DNA of 64,000 nt, from positions 36,552,732-36,616,731 of the forward strand of contig CP136065.1 of NCBI GenBank assembly GCA_032622095.1, read 5' to 3'. Under the pieces are notes generated by a model that saw nothing but the letters and a program-made list of their open reading frames with translations, did not search any database and was not told the origin of the DNA. Below, one piece after another: positions 12,846 to 23,480 of the stretch. A program made the position numbers and the translations under genes. Positions within the stretch are counted from its first letter, which is position 1, and every line of letters begins with the position of its first letter. The stretch is from Siphonodentalium dalli (taxonomy: Eukaryota; Mollusca; Scaphopoda; Gadilida; Siphonodentaliidae).

Positions 12846-12878
12846 TTAATAGTTAGCTATATGAGTTATATACACATA

Positions 12879-13276
12879 AGGCGACACCAATTTTTAAGTC
12901 CGGTTTACGAACACCTCCTACAACTTTTTTTCCATTTCATGAATTTTTTTTTTACTTGTTTGTCCCAAATATTTTTTACACGCGTACTGATTTTCATGTG
13001 CTGTCGCATCCGGTTCTGCTTATGATCATTTGCAGATCCATATTTTCATGTATTTCATGACAAGAAATGTCTTGTTTGGCTCAGAATTTCATTCGAAAAG
13101 TTTTTTTTCACAATTTTTGTAAAATTTATGTAAAATTTCAAGATTTACTTGATATAAATTCGGGGGGGGGGGGACAATTTTTTTTATTTTTATTTTTTTC
13201 CCCTCCTGCATCTACTTTTTTTCTCCCCACATCAGCCCACATGTTCGTAAACCAGACTTAAAAATTGGTGTCGCCT
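12879..13276 (+). mobile_element. TIR element (MITE), copy 2, full length 398 bp
   Basis: Termini AGGCGACACCAATTTTTAAG and CTTAAAAATTGGTGTCGCCT are inverted repeats of about 34 bp with one or two mismatches. The left flank is TA and the right flank AA; copy 1 has TA at its right end, so a TA target is likely. The interior has long T and G runs. Any frame inside is chance. Confidence 0.88.
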
Positions 13277-13299
13277 AATAGACATTTAAACTTTGAAAA

Positions 13300-13540
13300 T
13301 TGTAGGTTTCCGGATGATAACTTCAGTTTGTGTGATCATATCTGAACCAAATGTGGTATGTACGTTTATCAGACCAAAATACAGGTTAAGTTCGAATATA
13401 GGTGTGCTCCGCTCATTTTTGCGAGAGTTATGGCCCTTTTTCGACTTAGAATCGTGTTAATTTCTGGTTTCCGCATCATAATTTTAGTTTGTGTGATCAA
13501 ATCTGAATCAAATTTGGTATGATAGTTTATTATCCACCAT
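13300..13540 (+). repeat. Diverged 160-bp tandem pair
   Basis: GGTTTCCGGATGATAACTTC...GTGTGATCATATCTGAA at 13308 recurs as GGTTTCCGCATCATAATTTT...GTGTGATCAAATCTGAA at 13468. The linking GTTATGGCCCTTTTTCGACTTA resembles 35506-35530 in the receptor A introns, so this is a dispersed repeat. Confidence 0.6.
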
Positions 13541-14867
13541 TTCATGGGACACTGGTTGGATTGTTCTGAAATGTAGTATCGGATTTAGGGGACCTTGATA
13601 TATTTTTCAGACAAGCTGATGCCCCAAAGAAGCCACCTTTTCTCACATTTGCTGAAATAGTATCCAAAACATCAACATATCAAGAGCCATTAGACTGAAT
13701 TAGATAAAAATATATCACTTGGGTCTGTTTAAGCTGGAAAATACTCAAAATTTGTATAATTTTCTGCTATTATATCTGCATACTAGCCTTTTTGCTGAAT
13801 CGTGAATGCCGGTTATATTGCCGTGTGAAATCCTAGTACCAGATAACATTGGGTATGTACATGTATATAGCATACCACCTGAAAATGGCTTGAATATCAC
13901 ATACCAAAGCGGGGTGGGGGTGTATGTGACACCCTCCTTGATCATAGTCTGTATTCTACAGGGTATGTTAACTGTTTCGAGTTGGTGCAATTAATGTGAT
14001 TGTTTAATCTCTACCATCTGAAATCTATTTATAGCATATTTTGCTATCTGATCAATATTGCTACTTAGTACTGATATAAAACAGGATAAAGATGGTGTGT
14101 CTCTTTCGCGAATGTTCTGTTTACATGTACATTTGGGGGTTTATGAGTCAAATAATATCAGACAACGTGTCCTTCTAACACTAAGAAATAATATGTTCTT
14201 ATGAACCAGGACAAAATATGACTATTTCTGGAGCATTACAGCACATTATTACAAATCTATATTTGTAAGCAGTAGGATAATGACAGGAAACATGTCCTCA
14301 GACTAAGAAATATTTTTTTGGTGTGTATTTCACACCACAGCTCATGTGTATACTCACATTAGTTTATGTCATTCAAAGGGAGAAACCCATTTAGAAAGTT
14401 TAAATGAGACAAAACTACCTCACTGTAGATGTAGTTGCAAGGTACAACATGTACATGTATTCTGGTAAATGACATTGGAACTAAAATAATGATTTTTGTG
14501 TCCACCGGTATGTCATGTACCGGTACTAGTATACATTGCAACTACATGTACATGTAACTTGCCTAACATACCATATACATGTATGAAGAGGGACTTTGCA
14601 AGTGTTTTTTAATCAAAATTTTAACCCAACTCTTGTTGTCAGTAAGTTTTAACCCATGCAGTTTAATGAGTTTATATATTTATATATTACATGTGTTTCT
14701 ATACATGTGTTTTATCTTTAGTTAGTTTGTTGTCCTTGAATAAACTTGTATTGCTGCACAATCAGTTTCCTTAATGTTCTATTATACTAAAACAACTCCA
14801 TTGATAACAATACCCCTGCATCCCATCAAAATCTACTTCATTGCCATCCTCATTTCACTTTGGTATC
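13541..14867. other. No gene seen
   Basis: Non-coding; TACATGTA palindromes near 13858, 14124, 14450, 14545 and 14576. Overlapping plus and minus ORFs at 13745-13994 read the same unremarkable sequence. Confidence 0.4.
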
Positions 14868-15712
14868 CCCACCCAGGTGTACCTTGGTGTTATTCACCCA
14901 GGTGTTCCTTGGTGTTTCCTACCCATGTGTACCTTGGTGTTTTCTTACCCAGGTGTACCTTGGTGTTTTCTTACCCAGGTGTACCTTGGTGTTTTCTTAC
15001 CCAGGTGTACCTTGGTGTTTTCCTGCCCAGGTGTACCTTGGTGTTTCCTTACCTGGGTGTACCTTGGGGTTTTCTAACCCAGGTGCATCTCAATGGGAAA
15101 TCCACCTGGGTAAGAAAACACCAAGGTACACCGGCGTAAAAAAATACACCAAGGTATACCTGGGTTGGAAACACCAAGGTACACCTGGGTGGGGAACACC
15201 CAGGTAGGAAACACCAGGGTACACCTGGGTGAATAACACCAAGGTACACCTGGGTGGGAAACACCCAGGTAGGAAACACCAGGGTACACTTGTGTGAATA
15301 ACACCAAGGTACACCTGGGTGGGAAACACCCAGGTAGGAAACACCAGGGTACACCTGGGTGAATAACACCAAGGTAACCTGGATGGGAAACACCCATGTA
15401 GGAAACACCAGGGTACACCTGGGTAAATAACACCATGGTACACCTGGGTGGGGAAACACCCAGGTAGGAAACACCAGGGTAGACCTGGGTGGGAAACACC
15501 CAGGTAGGGTACACCTGGGTGTGGTCACCTGGGTAATTACACCCAGGTTTACCCATACCAGGGTTTTTATCCAGTTTCAGGTGGGTAAATCATGGTAAAA
15601 CCCAGGTTTCGCGGGGTCTTAATGGTTGGTGGATGTCTTGGTAGATAGATTTTTACCTGGGTTTCGGCCCAAAAAACCTGGGTGGATTTACCCAGGTACA
15701 TTTTTATATGGG
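14868..15712. repeat. Right arm: inverted pair of ACCCAGGT tandem arrays
   Basis: From 14868 to about 15080 a 26-bp unit (ACCCAGGTGTACCTTGGTGT plus TTTCTT) repeats about 8 times. From about 15095 to 15530 the reverse complement runs in longer units of about 65 bp (GGGTGAATAACACCAAGGTA, GGAAACACCCAGGTAGG). 15530-15712 is a degenerate tail ending in the terminal sequence that matches 1874-1901. Open frames here, rich in GVPWCF or HPGVPW, are translated repeats. Confidence 0.9.
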
Positions 15713-15935
15713 GAGTTCTCCTTGACCTCATCAATGCTTATTCATTTCGTCCATCAGTTCGAGATTTGAGGCATTGTTATACTAATACGTTCAGGGAAGT
15801 TAGAATTTAGTAATTTCTCCACGTTATCGCAGTTCCACCGTGTGGACGTCCGATTAGGACAGTATCATCGCACTGAACAACAGAAACACCTGCCGATCGA
15901 ACGGAGAATTTCATGTCTTAGCAACCATCCCTCAT
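15713..15935 (-). pseudogene. LINE endonuclease fragment (family 2, copy A)
   Basis: On the minus strand this reads DDTVLIGRPHGGTAITWRN and, after stops, NFPERISITMPQISN. The RPxGGxAI/WR motif is typical of LINE endonucleases. The same segment is present on the plus strand at 46290-46560 (copy B). It ends abruptly at the inverted terminus at 15712. Confidence 0.6.
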
Positions 15936-15949
15936 GAACGAGCAATATC

Positions 15950-17040
15950 AGATTTGTCTCATATGTCTTTCACGTTTATTAATGAAGACATGCCTGATTT
16001 ATAGTTCTATGAATCATCAACAGTGGTCGTTATTGTCATTCGATAGACCCCAGACATTCAGCATAAATCGACAGTTACCCCATTGGCTTTTGTGCTCGAA
16101 GAATCGCCTAACTAAAATATTGAGGAGGTTTTGCGTCAACTTCCTATCTACCACGTTAATGAGAAAAGATGACTACCTGTCATATAATCTGGTGGTTATA
16201 GCTACATGCATAAGATTCACACGAAATGGGATGGACCTTTAATCTGATTACTACCAGTCATAGTTTGTTACCAATTCATCACACCCTATCACACTGTAGC
16301 AAGGAATTTCTTGTTAACGAATGAAGAATTGTGTATTGACCTCCAACACAGGAGAGCTATGTACATTATTTCAAGTATTTACATGCAAGTTCCAATAGGC
16401 GTTTTAGTGTGCCGTCTATTATAATAAACCACTGTTACTCTTTGACACTAACACACATCCGAAATATGTTTTGCCTGATTCTGACAGCTCTCACATAAGG
16501 AGGAACTCCTGATTCCGATGTTCGGTATGGTGAAGAAATTCGCGTTTGTGCTCAAAGAATCGCCTTACTCACATATTGTCGGGCTTGTTGTTGAGCCGAG
16601 GAGTTTTTGTATCATCTCCCTATCTAGCACTTTAATGAGGAAAGATGACTACGGGTCGTAGAGTCGGGTGGTTATAGCTACCTGTATACGACGTCCCTTC
16701 GTTCCCACGATATGGGATGGACCTTTAGGCTGATTACTACGAGTCAGTGTGTGTTACCAATTCATCACACAATATCACAATGTAGTAAGGAATTTCTTGT
16801 TGGCGAATGAAGCGCTGTTGACCTCCAAGATAGGAGAGTATATGTACAGTATTTCAAGTATTTACACGCAAGTACCAATTACATGTACGTGTGTTTTATT
16901 TTACCGTCGATTATAATAAAAGGCTGTTACGCTTTGGCACAAACCAACATCCGAAAAAGTTCGTAGTTTTGCCTGATTCTGACAGCTCTCACATAAGGAG
17001 GAAATCCTGATTCGGATGTTCGATATGGTGAACAAAATCG
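15950..17040 (-). repeat. Two tandem units of about 540 bp
   Basis: 15950-16500 and 16500-17040 repeat in the same order: TTGTGCTC(G/A)AAGAATCGCCT, GAAAGATGACTAC, GGGATGGACCTTTA, TTACCAATTCATCACAC and GCCTGATTCTGACAGCTCTC. Copy B at 45.83-46.29 kb has a single unit. Repeated monomers upstream of a LINE reading frame recall 5' UTR promoter monomers of other LINEs (inference). Confidence 0.7.
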
Positions 17041-18206
17041 GTGTTTTTCGTTGATCATTAAAACTCGGGTTTAGGTTGCATAGTGTAATAATTAAATAGA
17101 CATCACATACACAAGGAACAATATATCAAGTATCACAATGACATAGCATATCATACTCTACTAGTACATGTTTTGTATGTATTTGAGTGGGAATAAATCT
17201 TACTAACAGAAAACATAATACATATATGTGCCTCATTGCTTCTGATGACTAATGCTATATCCATAAAATAAGAAAGGAAATGCTCAAAAAGAAACGTTGA
17301 ATGAACATGTCTTTATCTCATTGCCAGTAATTCCCCAAATGAACCGTGATGGTGTGGGAGGATTCACATACAGTTTCCAGCACGGTCAAATGTGTTGCTA
17401 TATTATTGGTCAATTAAAACTACGCCCATATCGTCAATTAGTTTTGAGGACTGTTTTATTGACACACACTGGCACAGGGGTGATGACCAAGCCTGATTAC
17501 ATAATTAATTTATATGTACATAAATGGTGAGCTGTATTATAAAGTGGTGTCTCTCGTCCATACATGTAGCTAGTTTATTGAATGGGTGATTGGTATATGC
17601 AGGAACGGTAATAGAGATCTATAATGGTGTGACTGAAGTAACAATACTGCACGATGTTTGTGACTGATCTTGTCAACTTCAACCAATGTCCCCAAAATGT
17701 AGATAATTACAGTAAAACTGAAAACTTTATAAGATTTCATGTACGATTTGACACCACAACACAACGTTCTCTATACTTGAACCTTTTGATCGGACCCATG
17801 AGCCCATTAATAAGATATTGTGATCGCCAAAAAGCGGATGTTTTAACACCTTGAATTTCTGTCAGGGCAGAACAAATAATAATGATAGCCTATGATAAAG
17901 AGCGGCACGCTTTAGTCGCCCAAAATCGATAGATAAAAAAGAGTTTTTCTAATCGCTTTTAACTTATTACTTATCATTGATTTTGTTTATTTTTCCGATG
18001 TATGTGTTATATGAATGATGGTGATTGCAACTATAGATTTCATTTTTTCTTTTGCCTTTTAACGCTGGGACAATATATAGCATTTTATGTAGTTCAATCG
18101 CCATGTTGACAGCCATATTGGATCAACGTGACAGTTTCGGTTCTATTCAGATGTAATGTTCACAGATTATGAATGATATGCGCAAATTCTGCTAATTGTG
18201 TCTTAA

Positions 18207-18700
18207 AGGCACGTGCGGCCTTAATTATCGAAAATATTCATATTTGTTCCAAACACCGTAAACAGAAAAACATTAAAACGCATACAGTTCCGTTCATATA
18301 TACCATGACCATCGCGTAAACAGCATGTTATCATACAGACCTACTATATTTTACCTAAACAAGAGCCTGATTGTGTTACAGAAGACAGCACAATGCTACT
18401 GGCTAATCACACACAAATGGCATAAACGCTCTTTTTTAGTTCCATATCAGGTATTCACCAACAAAGAACGCTCTTTATGTTTACCATCATAATATAAATA
18501 AACACCAGAAAAGTAACTTTTTATGCTTTTGTTTACATAACAATGGTCAAACATATGACCATAACATACTGTTTATGCGATATTTCGTATTTGTATACGT
18601 ACAAAGTCTATCTACATTTTGATGTTCTTTCTGTTTGTGGCGGTTTTTGACGGGTGGAAATATTTTCACGGGATACCCACCGCCAAGGCCAACCGTGTCT
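18207..18700 (+). mobile_element. 494-bp TTAA element, copy 1
   Basis: Termini AGGCACGTGCGGCC and GGCCAACCGTGTCT are imperfect inverted repeats. TTAA flanks both sides (18203-18206, 18701-18704). The homologous site in LINE copy B (44536-44539) has one TTAA and no insert. A second copy of the same length lies at 23864. No coding capacity; piggyBac- or Kolobok-type mobilisation is inferred from the TTAA target. Confidence 0.93.
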
Positions 18701-19080
18701 TTAAATGGGACAGGAAACCAAGTGGCTACTGTTGGTGAAATTTCATGCTGCGTTCTTTAAAATCACATGTTCGAGTAATCCGAAAGGGCTTGGATCCAGT
18801 AATGACGTATTGTCCAAATGATCACTTATCATGAGAAATGAAAAATAGAAAGGACCAATCTCCACCAATTCCAGACAGCAATGCACGATGGAGAAGATAA
18901 TTTACAATGGTCAATGTTTCCACTTCCGGTAGTCATCTGGAGGTCTTCATCGATGGGCTGTTCAAATTGTGCTCCGAATATTGCACTATATCATAGCTTT
19001 CCAACATACATGTACCTGTATACACTTGACAATATTTTCGTTCTAATGATAAAATCAAACTAAAGTAGTGCCTCTTCTGA

Positions 19081-20589
19081 AAATCAACGGCCATGTTTGA
19101 CGCCATCTTGTATGGTGTCTTCGTATCCGTCTTTTTTTTTATTTTAACATTGGTTAAACGAGTTTAGGGGCAGATTGCGGATAAATGAGTATGGTGAAGT
19201 CATATTAGTGTAGTGACTGGGCGTTTTTGATGGAAAGGACAGGCCAAAAGTGCCATTTTTCGATATTATGTCAAGTTATGCGTGCTCTTTCAGAATGTGA
19301 ATTAGAAACAGGTTTCTGATCAATATTAACCCTTGTTTCCCGTATAAATCCAAGATGGCCGCCTAAACCAATCATTATTTCACCACGGTGTTCCAACTGG
19401 TATCAAATTGAAGGCACATGCCTGATAAAGGCGTAATTTCACCAGACAGTGTCATGTGTTGAAGATAGTAGCAAACCAGGCTGACGATTTGTGAAATTTA
19501 TCACTTTTTGGACAAAAAACATGAAATTTTGTCATAAAATCATTCTCGTTTCAATTATTTCGGAATAATAAACGAACAATTTCAGTGTAGATCAAGGTTA
19601 ACACTTTCTGAAATATATAATGCAAACAACATCTGGGACAAATTCGAAACAATATTTTAGAAATATTGGATGATGTTACCCCTCACCCAAAAAATCATGA
19701 AATTTTGTTTTTGTGATAAACATACGATTGAACATCGATGAGAATATATAAACGGACATTATTCGATCGCATTTCTAAATACTGTAATGGCAATTATATA
19801 CACAATGACCAAAGTTGAAATTTCAAATGTTGGACTAAACATATGCAATTTTTATGAAAATCCTCATTTCAAATATTTTTGTCCAATAAAAGGTCATTTA
19901 CTCATAGGATATTTGTGATAGTTCACAATGTTGATCTTATTTGTTTTGGACATATATACTGAAAACAATGTATACATACTGTGCGGCTAATATGTAACAA
20001 CGTTTCAGAAAATTTGGGTTATGTTTCCCCTAACCCCAAAAATCACGAAAATGTGACTTTGTTGTAAGGATTCAACAAATATTTGAATAAATCTCATAAA
20101 GTGAGATTGTCGATCACATTTCATCATATATTATAATATAATAACCCAATTGTCAGTATACTGTTGAAATTTACAATTGTATGCCTGGTAACAATTATAT
20201 TTGATGGTAAAATACCAATTTCAAATATTTTCAACCAATGTAAGTGCAATTTCTCAAACATTTCCCAAGATAATATATGAAATGCTGTCTTAAAAGTTTC
20301 GAAATTGAATGTTGTATACAACACATTTAAAGTCGTATACTTGTCATGTCTTGATAAAATAGAATAAAAATCAAAACAACTATTATATCATTGACTTTTG
20401 TAATCTAGCATACCAGAGGGATGTATATATATACATGTATTTCAGATCACAACTTGAATTTGTCCATCAATAATACACATAATATAAAGATGGCATATCT
20501 TTGTTTATACTGTGTTGTTAGATTCATGTTTGTTATGTTATATAACTATAATGTTCACAGTCTGAGCATACCAGCCGATAGATTGCAAC
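19081..20589. repeat. Diverged repeats, no gene seen
   Basis: Three weakly related segments begin near 19490, 19670 and 20020, each with a form of CCCC(A)AAAAATCATGAAATTTTG followed by a GATAAACAT/ATTCAACAAA block. CAAGATGGCCGCC (19350) recalls a dispersed repeat. No exon recognised. Confidence 0.45.
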
Positions 20590-21573
20590 TCATAGATTGT
20601 CACGTTATAATCACCGTTAGGCATTCTCAATATCACAATTACATATATACATAACTCTGTGCATGGAAAATCAGCTTCTGCGCATTTGCACCTGTTACAA
20701 GTTTGGGATTTCCAAGAACACTTAAAGAGTTCTGAACACACAGCTGCAGCTTCTCGTACTGTAGTCCCCACTGGTTTACACCCTTGGTCTTCAACTGTCC
20801 ATCCCCATCACGCAGTTTAGGTATTGTTATGTCATGACAAGTGTACCACAATCCTTCATGGTGTACATCTCGTTTCATATGTTGTGTTATGATCCCTTGT
20901 GTGAGTGGAATACCTTCTATTTAGCAACAAGTTTTGGAAAAGATTTCTCTTCGTGCCTCGTTAATCAGCAACTTTTGACATTTTTTATAAATAATGATAA
21001 TGAAATGTTTGAGTTCTTTACAAATATCTGAGGACGAATCTAGTTGAATAAAAGGTTGATTCGCCAATAGAAGAAATGTATCTGTGATCGCGGGATAATA
21101 TTTCCATGCCATCCATAACTTGTTTTGCCCTTTCCATGTGAGAAGGTAGTGGTATCACAACCAGATATCGAATGAAAAATGTGTAGAGATAAACACTTGT
21201 CGTTGCCAAGAGCGGAACATGTGCTGTTGACATTTTAAAATGTATCAGTTTTGCCTGTTTCCAGAGAAACCCGTATATCAGCGCCACTGTTATCATCGAT
21301 GAAAACTGACAGAGGAGAATTACCAGGACATCTGTGTCAACAGTCCGAACATGGATTTTCATCAGCCCAAGAGAACGCATGAATAAAGTGCGGAACAATT
21401 CTAATATAAGCTTCCTCCTGGGAGCAGTTTCTCAATATGTAATGGGGAGGATTTGCAATTTTGAGAGTTGACAAACCTTATGTCATGTATGTCACTTTAT
21501 CATCACTCATAACATGTTCTGACGCTTTACTTGTCAGGAATTCAAAGAGGCTTATTGTCAGCATCACGGAGGA
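20590..21573 (-). pseudogene. C-terminal part of a decayed multi-copy invertebrate gene with a cysteine-rich tail
   Basis: Read on the minus strand from 21573: SLFEFLTSKASEHVMSDDK, NCSQEEAYIRI, HVRTVDTDVLVILLCQFSS, a decayed GCDTT/HGKGK region, AWKYYPAITDTFLLLAN, HMKRDVHHEGLWYT, then TTVREAAAVCSELFKCSWKS with CNRCKCAEADFPCTELC. This order and the CxCxxxxxxCxxxC tail match a large family of uncharacterised repeat proteins in molluscs and cnidarians, annotated at the C terminus as tesmin/TSO1-like CXC (recalled family knowledge). Frame changes near 21480, 21290 and 20770, and stops near 21485 and 20925, make it a pseudogene. The preceding part is at 23284-23480; a 1.7-kb insertion separates them. 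Confidence 0.75.
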
Positions 21574-21682
21574 TGTTACGAATTTATAATGTAGACCACA
21601 TTTCACCACGTTTATTCACTTAATCCCACAGCCGGAAGTTCACGTCACAACAAACAAGTCCATAGCAACGTCATCCGTGACA
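21574..21682 (-). repeat. Terminal direct repeat of the TRIM-like element, downstream copy
   Basis: Shares AATGTAGACCACATTT, TTTATTCACTTAATCCC and AACAAACAAGTCCATAGCAA with 23170-23276. Confidence 0.85.
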
Positions 21683-22020
21683 TCCTCGAGGCAGACAGCA
21701 ACGTAAACCGTGACACTATCCGGCTAACAGGAAGTTAATTTATTGACACATTTGATGCAACCATCCTCATCAAAGTAAGAGTTGTCATCGACATCGTCAG
21801 CAATCGGACGTGGAAATGTAACAAAATTCCTTCCATATATCAGTTTAGATGGAATGGTGGGGTTCGGCTCTCCGATATCTGAGAAACAATGTTAATGGGC
21901 GGTCATTAATAACTGCTTCTATCTCTGTGATTACCGTTGAAAGTTCTGTTGAGGATATATGTCGGTGGCCAACTACTTTTTTTCAGCGACGTCTTAGTGA
22001 GTCCGGTCATCCTTTCCCAG

Positions 22021-22407
22021 AACCCACCATACCAAGGAACACGTTTAGATCTATTACTAATAGTCTATAGAACCCACCATACCAATGAACACGTTTAGAT
22101 CTATTACTAATAGTCTATAGAACCCACCATACCAAGGAACACGTTTAGATCTATTACTAATAGTCTATAGAACCCACCATACCAACAAACACGTTTAGAT
22201 ATATTACTAATAGTCTATAGAACCCACCATACCAAGGAACACGTTTAGATCTATTAGTAATAGTCTATAGAACCCACCATACCAAGGAACACGTTTAGGT
22301 CTATTAATAATAGTCTATAGAACCCACCATACCAAGGAACACGTTTAGATCTATTACTAATAGTCTATAGAACCCACCATACCAAGGAACACGTTTAGAT
22401 CTATTAG
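22021..22407 (+). repeat. 50-bp minisatellite, 8 units
   Basis: Units start every 50 bp (22021, 22071 ... 22371) with AACCCACCATACCAAGGAAC and ACGTTTAGATCTATTACTAA. They are nearly identical, so the expansion is recent. The hAT-type element interrupts the last unit. Confidence 0.95.
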
Positions 22408-23000
22408 CAGGGTTCGCGCTGCCACTTGCCAAATTTGCCAATGGCATAAATAATTGACATTTGGCAAAAAATATTTTCATTTGGCAAAAGTGTTGGCAAG
22501 TCACTTTTTAATTCATCAATAAAGTTGAAAATTATCGGTCAATCAATACCGTTCATTTTAGGAACTATTACAATGGAATTATATTGATGGTGTTTTATAT
22601 AGTTTCGGAAAAGTTAACACCTCCAATAAGATGCAGTTAATCTGGTAACATTATTATCAATGGTGGATGGTTTACAAATATTTAGTGTGATGAAGGTGTT
22701 TACATAGCTAATCCTCTTGTGAAGTTCTCTTCTGATGAAGCAACTCTTCTACCATTTTATTGTTTTGTGATTGGTTTATTGGTGTATGATAAACCACAAT
22801 AGAGATGCATGCGAGCATAACTATTAACTGCTTTCCTATCCATATCAAACGTCTTTCAAACCGCAAGAGTCGAAACATAAAACTCAATCAAGGTTGCAGA
22901 AAATGATACTATTAGGGATAACATTTGGCAAATTCTAATACAATTTGGCAAAAAATATTTTCATTTGGCAAAAGTAAATTTCGGTCCAGCGCGGACCCTG
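22408..23000 (+). mobile_element. hAT-type non-autonomous element (593 bp)
   Basis: Termini CAGGGTTCGCGCTG and CAGCGCGGACCCTG are inverted repeats with one mismatch, and the site TCTATTAG is duplicated exactly on both sides (22400-22407, 23001-23008). An 8-bp duplication with CAGGG ends is diagnostic of hAT. Subterminal TTTGGCAAAA motifs repeat at both ends (22460-22490, 22924-22972) and may be transposase-binding sites. No transposase frame. Confidence 0.93.
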
Positions 23001-23169
23001 TCTATTAGTAATTCCATATTTTGTCTTTAAGTCACAGATCTTATTTGTTCACAACTTCCTTTGTGTAGTTCCTTAATCTTGTTGTGTGGCCCCGCTGTGC
23101 TCTGCGTTTCATGGAAAATATTTTGAATGTCAATTCGCCACGTGTCGACAGCTCGCCGGGACCAATTTA

Positions 23170-23276
23170 TGATACGGATTTATAATGTAGACCACATTTA
23201 ACAACGTTTATTCACTTAATCCCTCAACCGGAAGTTCACGTCATAACAAACAAGTCCATAGCAACGTCATCCGTGA
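23170..23276 (-). repeat. Terminal direct repeat of the TRIM-like element, upstream copy
   Basis: About 107 bp matching 21574-21682 with scattered differences. The outer end abuts the 7-bp duplicated target CGGAGGA. Confidence 0.85.
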
Positions 23277-23283
23277 CGGAGGA

Positions 23284-23480
23284 AGTCGTATAATGTTTTC
23301 GGAATCTTAGTTTGGACATCAACTTTTCGTCCAAGACCTGTACTACGATTCTCACGAGTACTGCCATTGCGCTGCCTTCAAAATACCGGTCCCACACAAC
23401 ATATGTGACATTAAAACATCTTAGATTGTAGAGTCGTAACTTCATTAGTGACTGCGTAATCACCAAGAGTAGATCATAAC
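23284..23480 (-). pseudogene. Upstream part of the same decayed cysteine-tail gene
   Basis: The minus strand reads VTYVVWDRYFEGS, then in another frame GSTRENRSTGLGRKVDVQTK and IPKTLYDFL, ending at the insertion point. In the family this VWDRY..S..TR..RG.G.RR..IP..W.EFLR block lies directly before the DNKxxLFEFL block that begins on the other side of the insertion. At least one frameshift lies near 23375. Sequence further upstream (23480-23700) may continue it but is too eroded to claim. Confidence 0.7.

Larger units (their letters stand above)
1874..15712. mobile_element. 13.8-kb interval bounded by perfect 28-bp inverted termini (giant foldback candidate)
   Basis: Positions 1874-1901 (CCCATATAAAAATGTACC...) and 15685-15712 are perfect reverse complements over 28 bp. 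Inside each end lies a block of degenerate repeats built on ACCCAGGT/ACCTGGGT, about 290 bp at the left and 840 bp at the right. Long terminal arms of short tandem repeats are the hallmark of foldback elements. The only flanking identity is a 2-bp GA, so a target duplication is not proven. The interior holds older-looking elements and no transposase was recognised. The alternative is two separate copies of one terminus in opposite orientation. Confidence 0.35.
15936..19080 (-). repeat. LINE family 2 upstream region, copy A
   Basis: Collinear in inverted orientation with about 44100-46290. Shared anchors include ATCGCCTAACTAAAAT (near 16110; its partner is near 46085), the AACAGAAAACATAATAC block (17200; 45060), GGATGTTTTAACACCTT (17835; 44905) and GGTGAAATTTCATG (18733; 44500). 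It lies upstream of the endonuclease remnant, so it is probably 5' UTR or ORF1 territory of that LINE. No intact frame. A 494-bp TTAA element interrupts this copy at 18207. Confidence 0.7.
21574..23276 (-). mobile_element. TRIM-like LTR element inserted in the pseudogene (1.7 kb)
   Basis: Direct terminal repeats of about 107 bp (21574-21682 and 23170-23276) bound the interval. The pseudogene on both sides joins exactly if the interval and one copy of the 7-bp CGGAGGA (21567-21573 and 23277-23283) are removed. On the minus strand the better-preserved terminal repeat starts TGTCACGGATGACG and ends CGTAACA, giving TG..CA ends. TGGTCCCGGCGAGC lies 5 nt inside the upstream repeat and could be a primer-binding site (inference). 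The interior has no gag or pol and carries a minisatellite and a later hAT-type insertion. Confidence 0.75.

Noticed and set aside
14774-15556. Six overlapping ORFs of 78-160 codons on both strands rich in GVPWCF or HPGVPW
   Set aside because: All are translations of the ACCCAGGT tandem repeats, open in several frames at once because the units keep phase; no start, splice or family signal.
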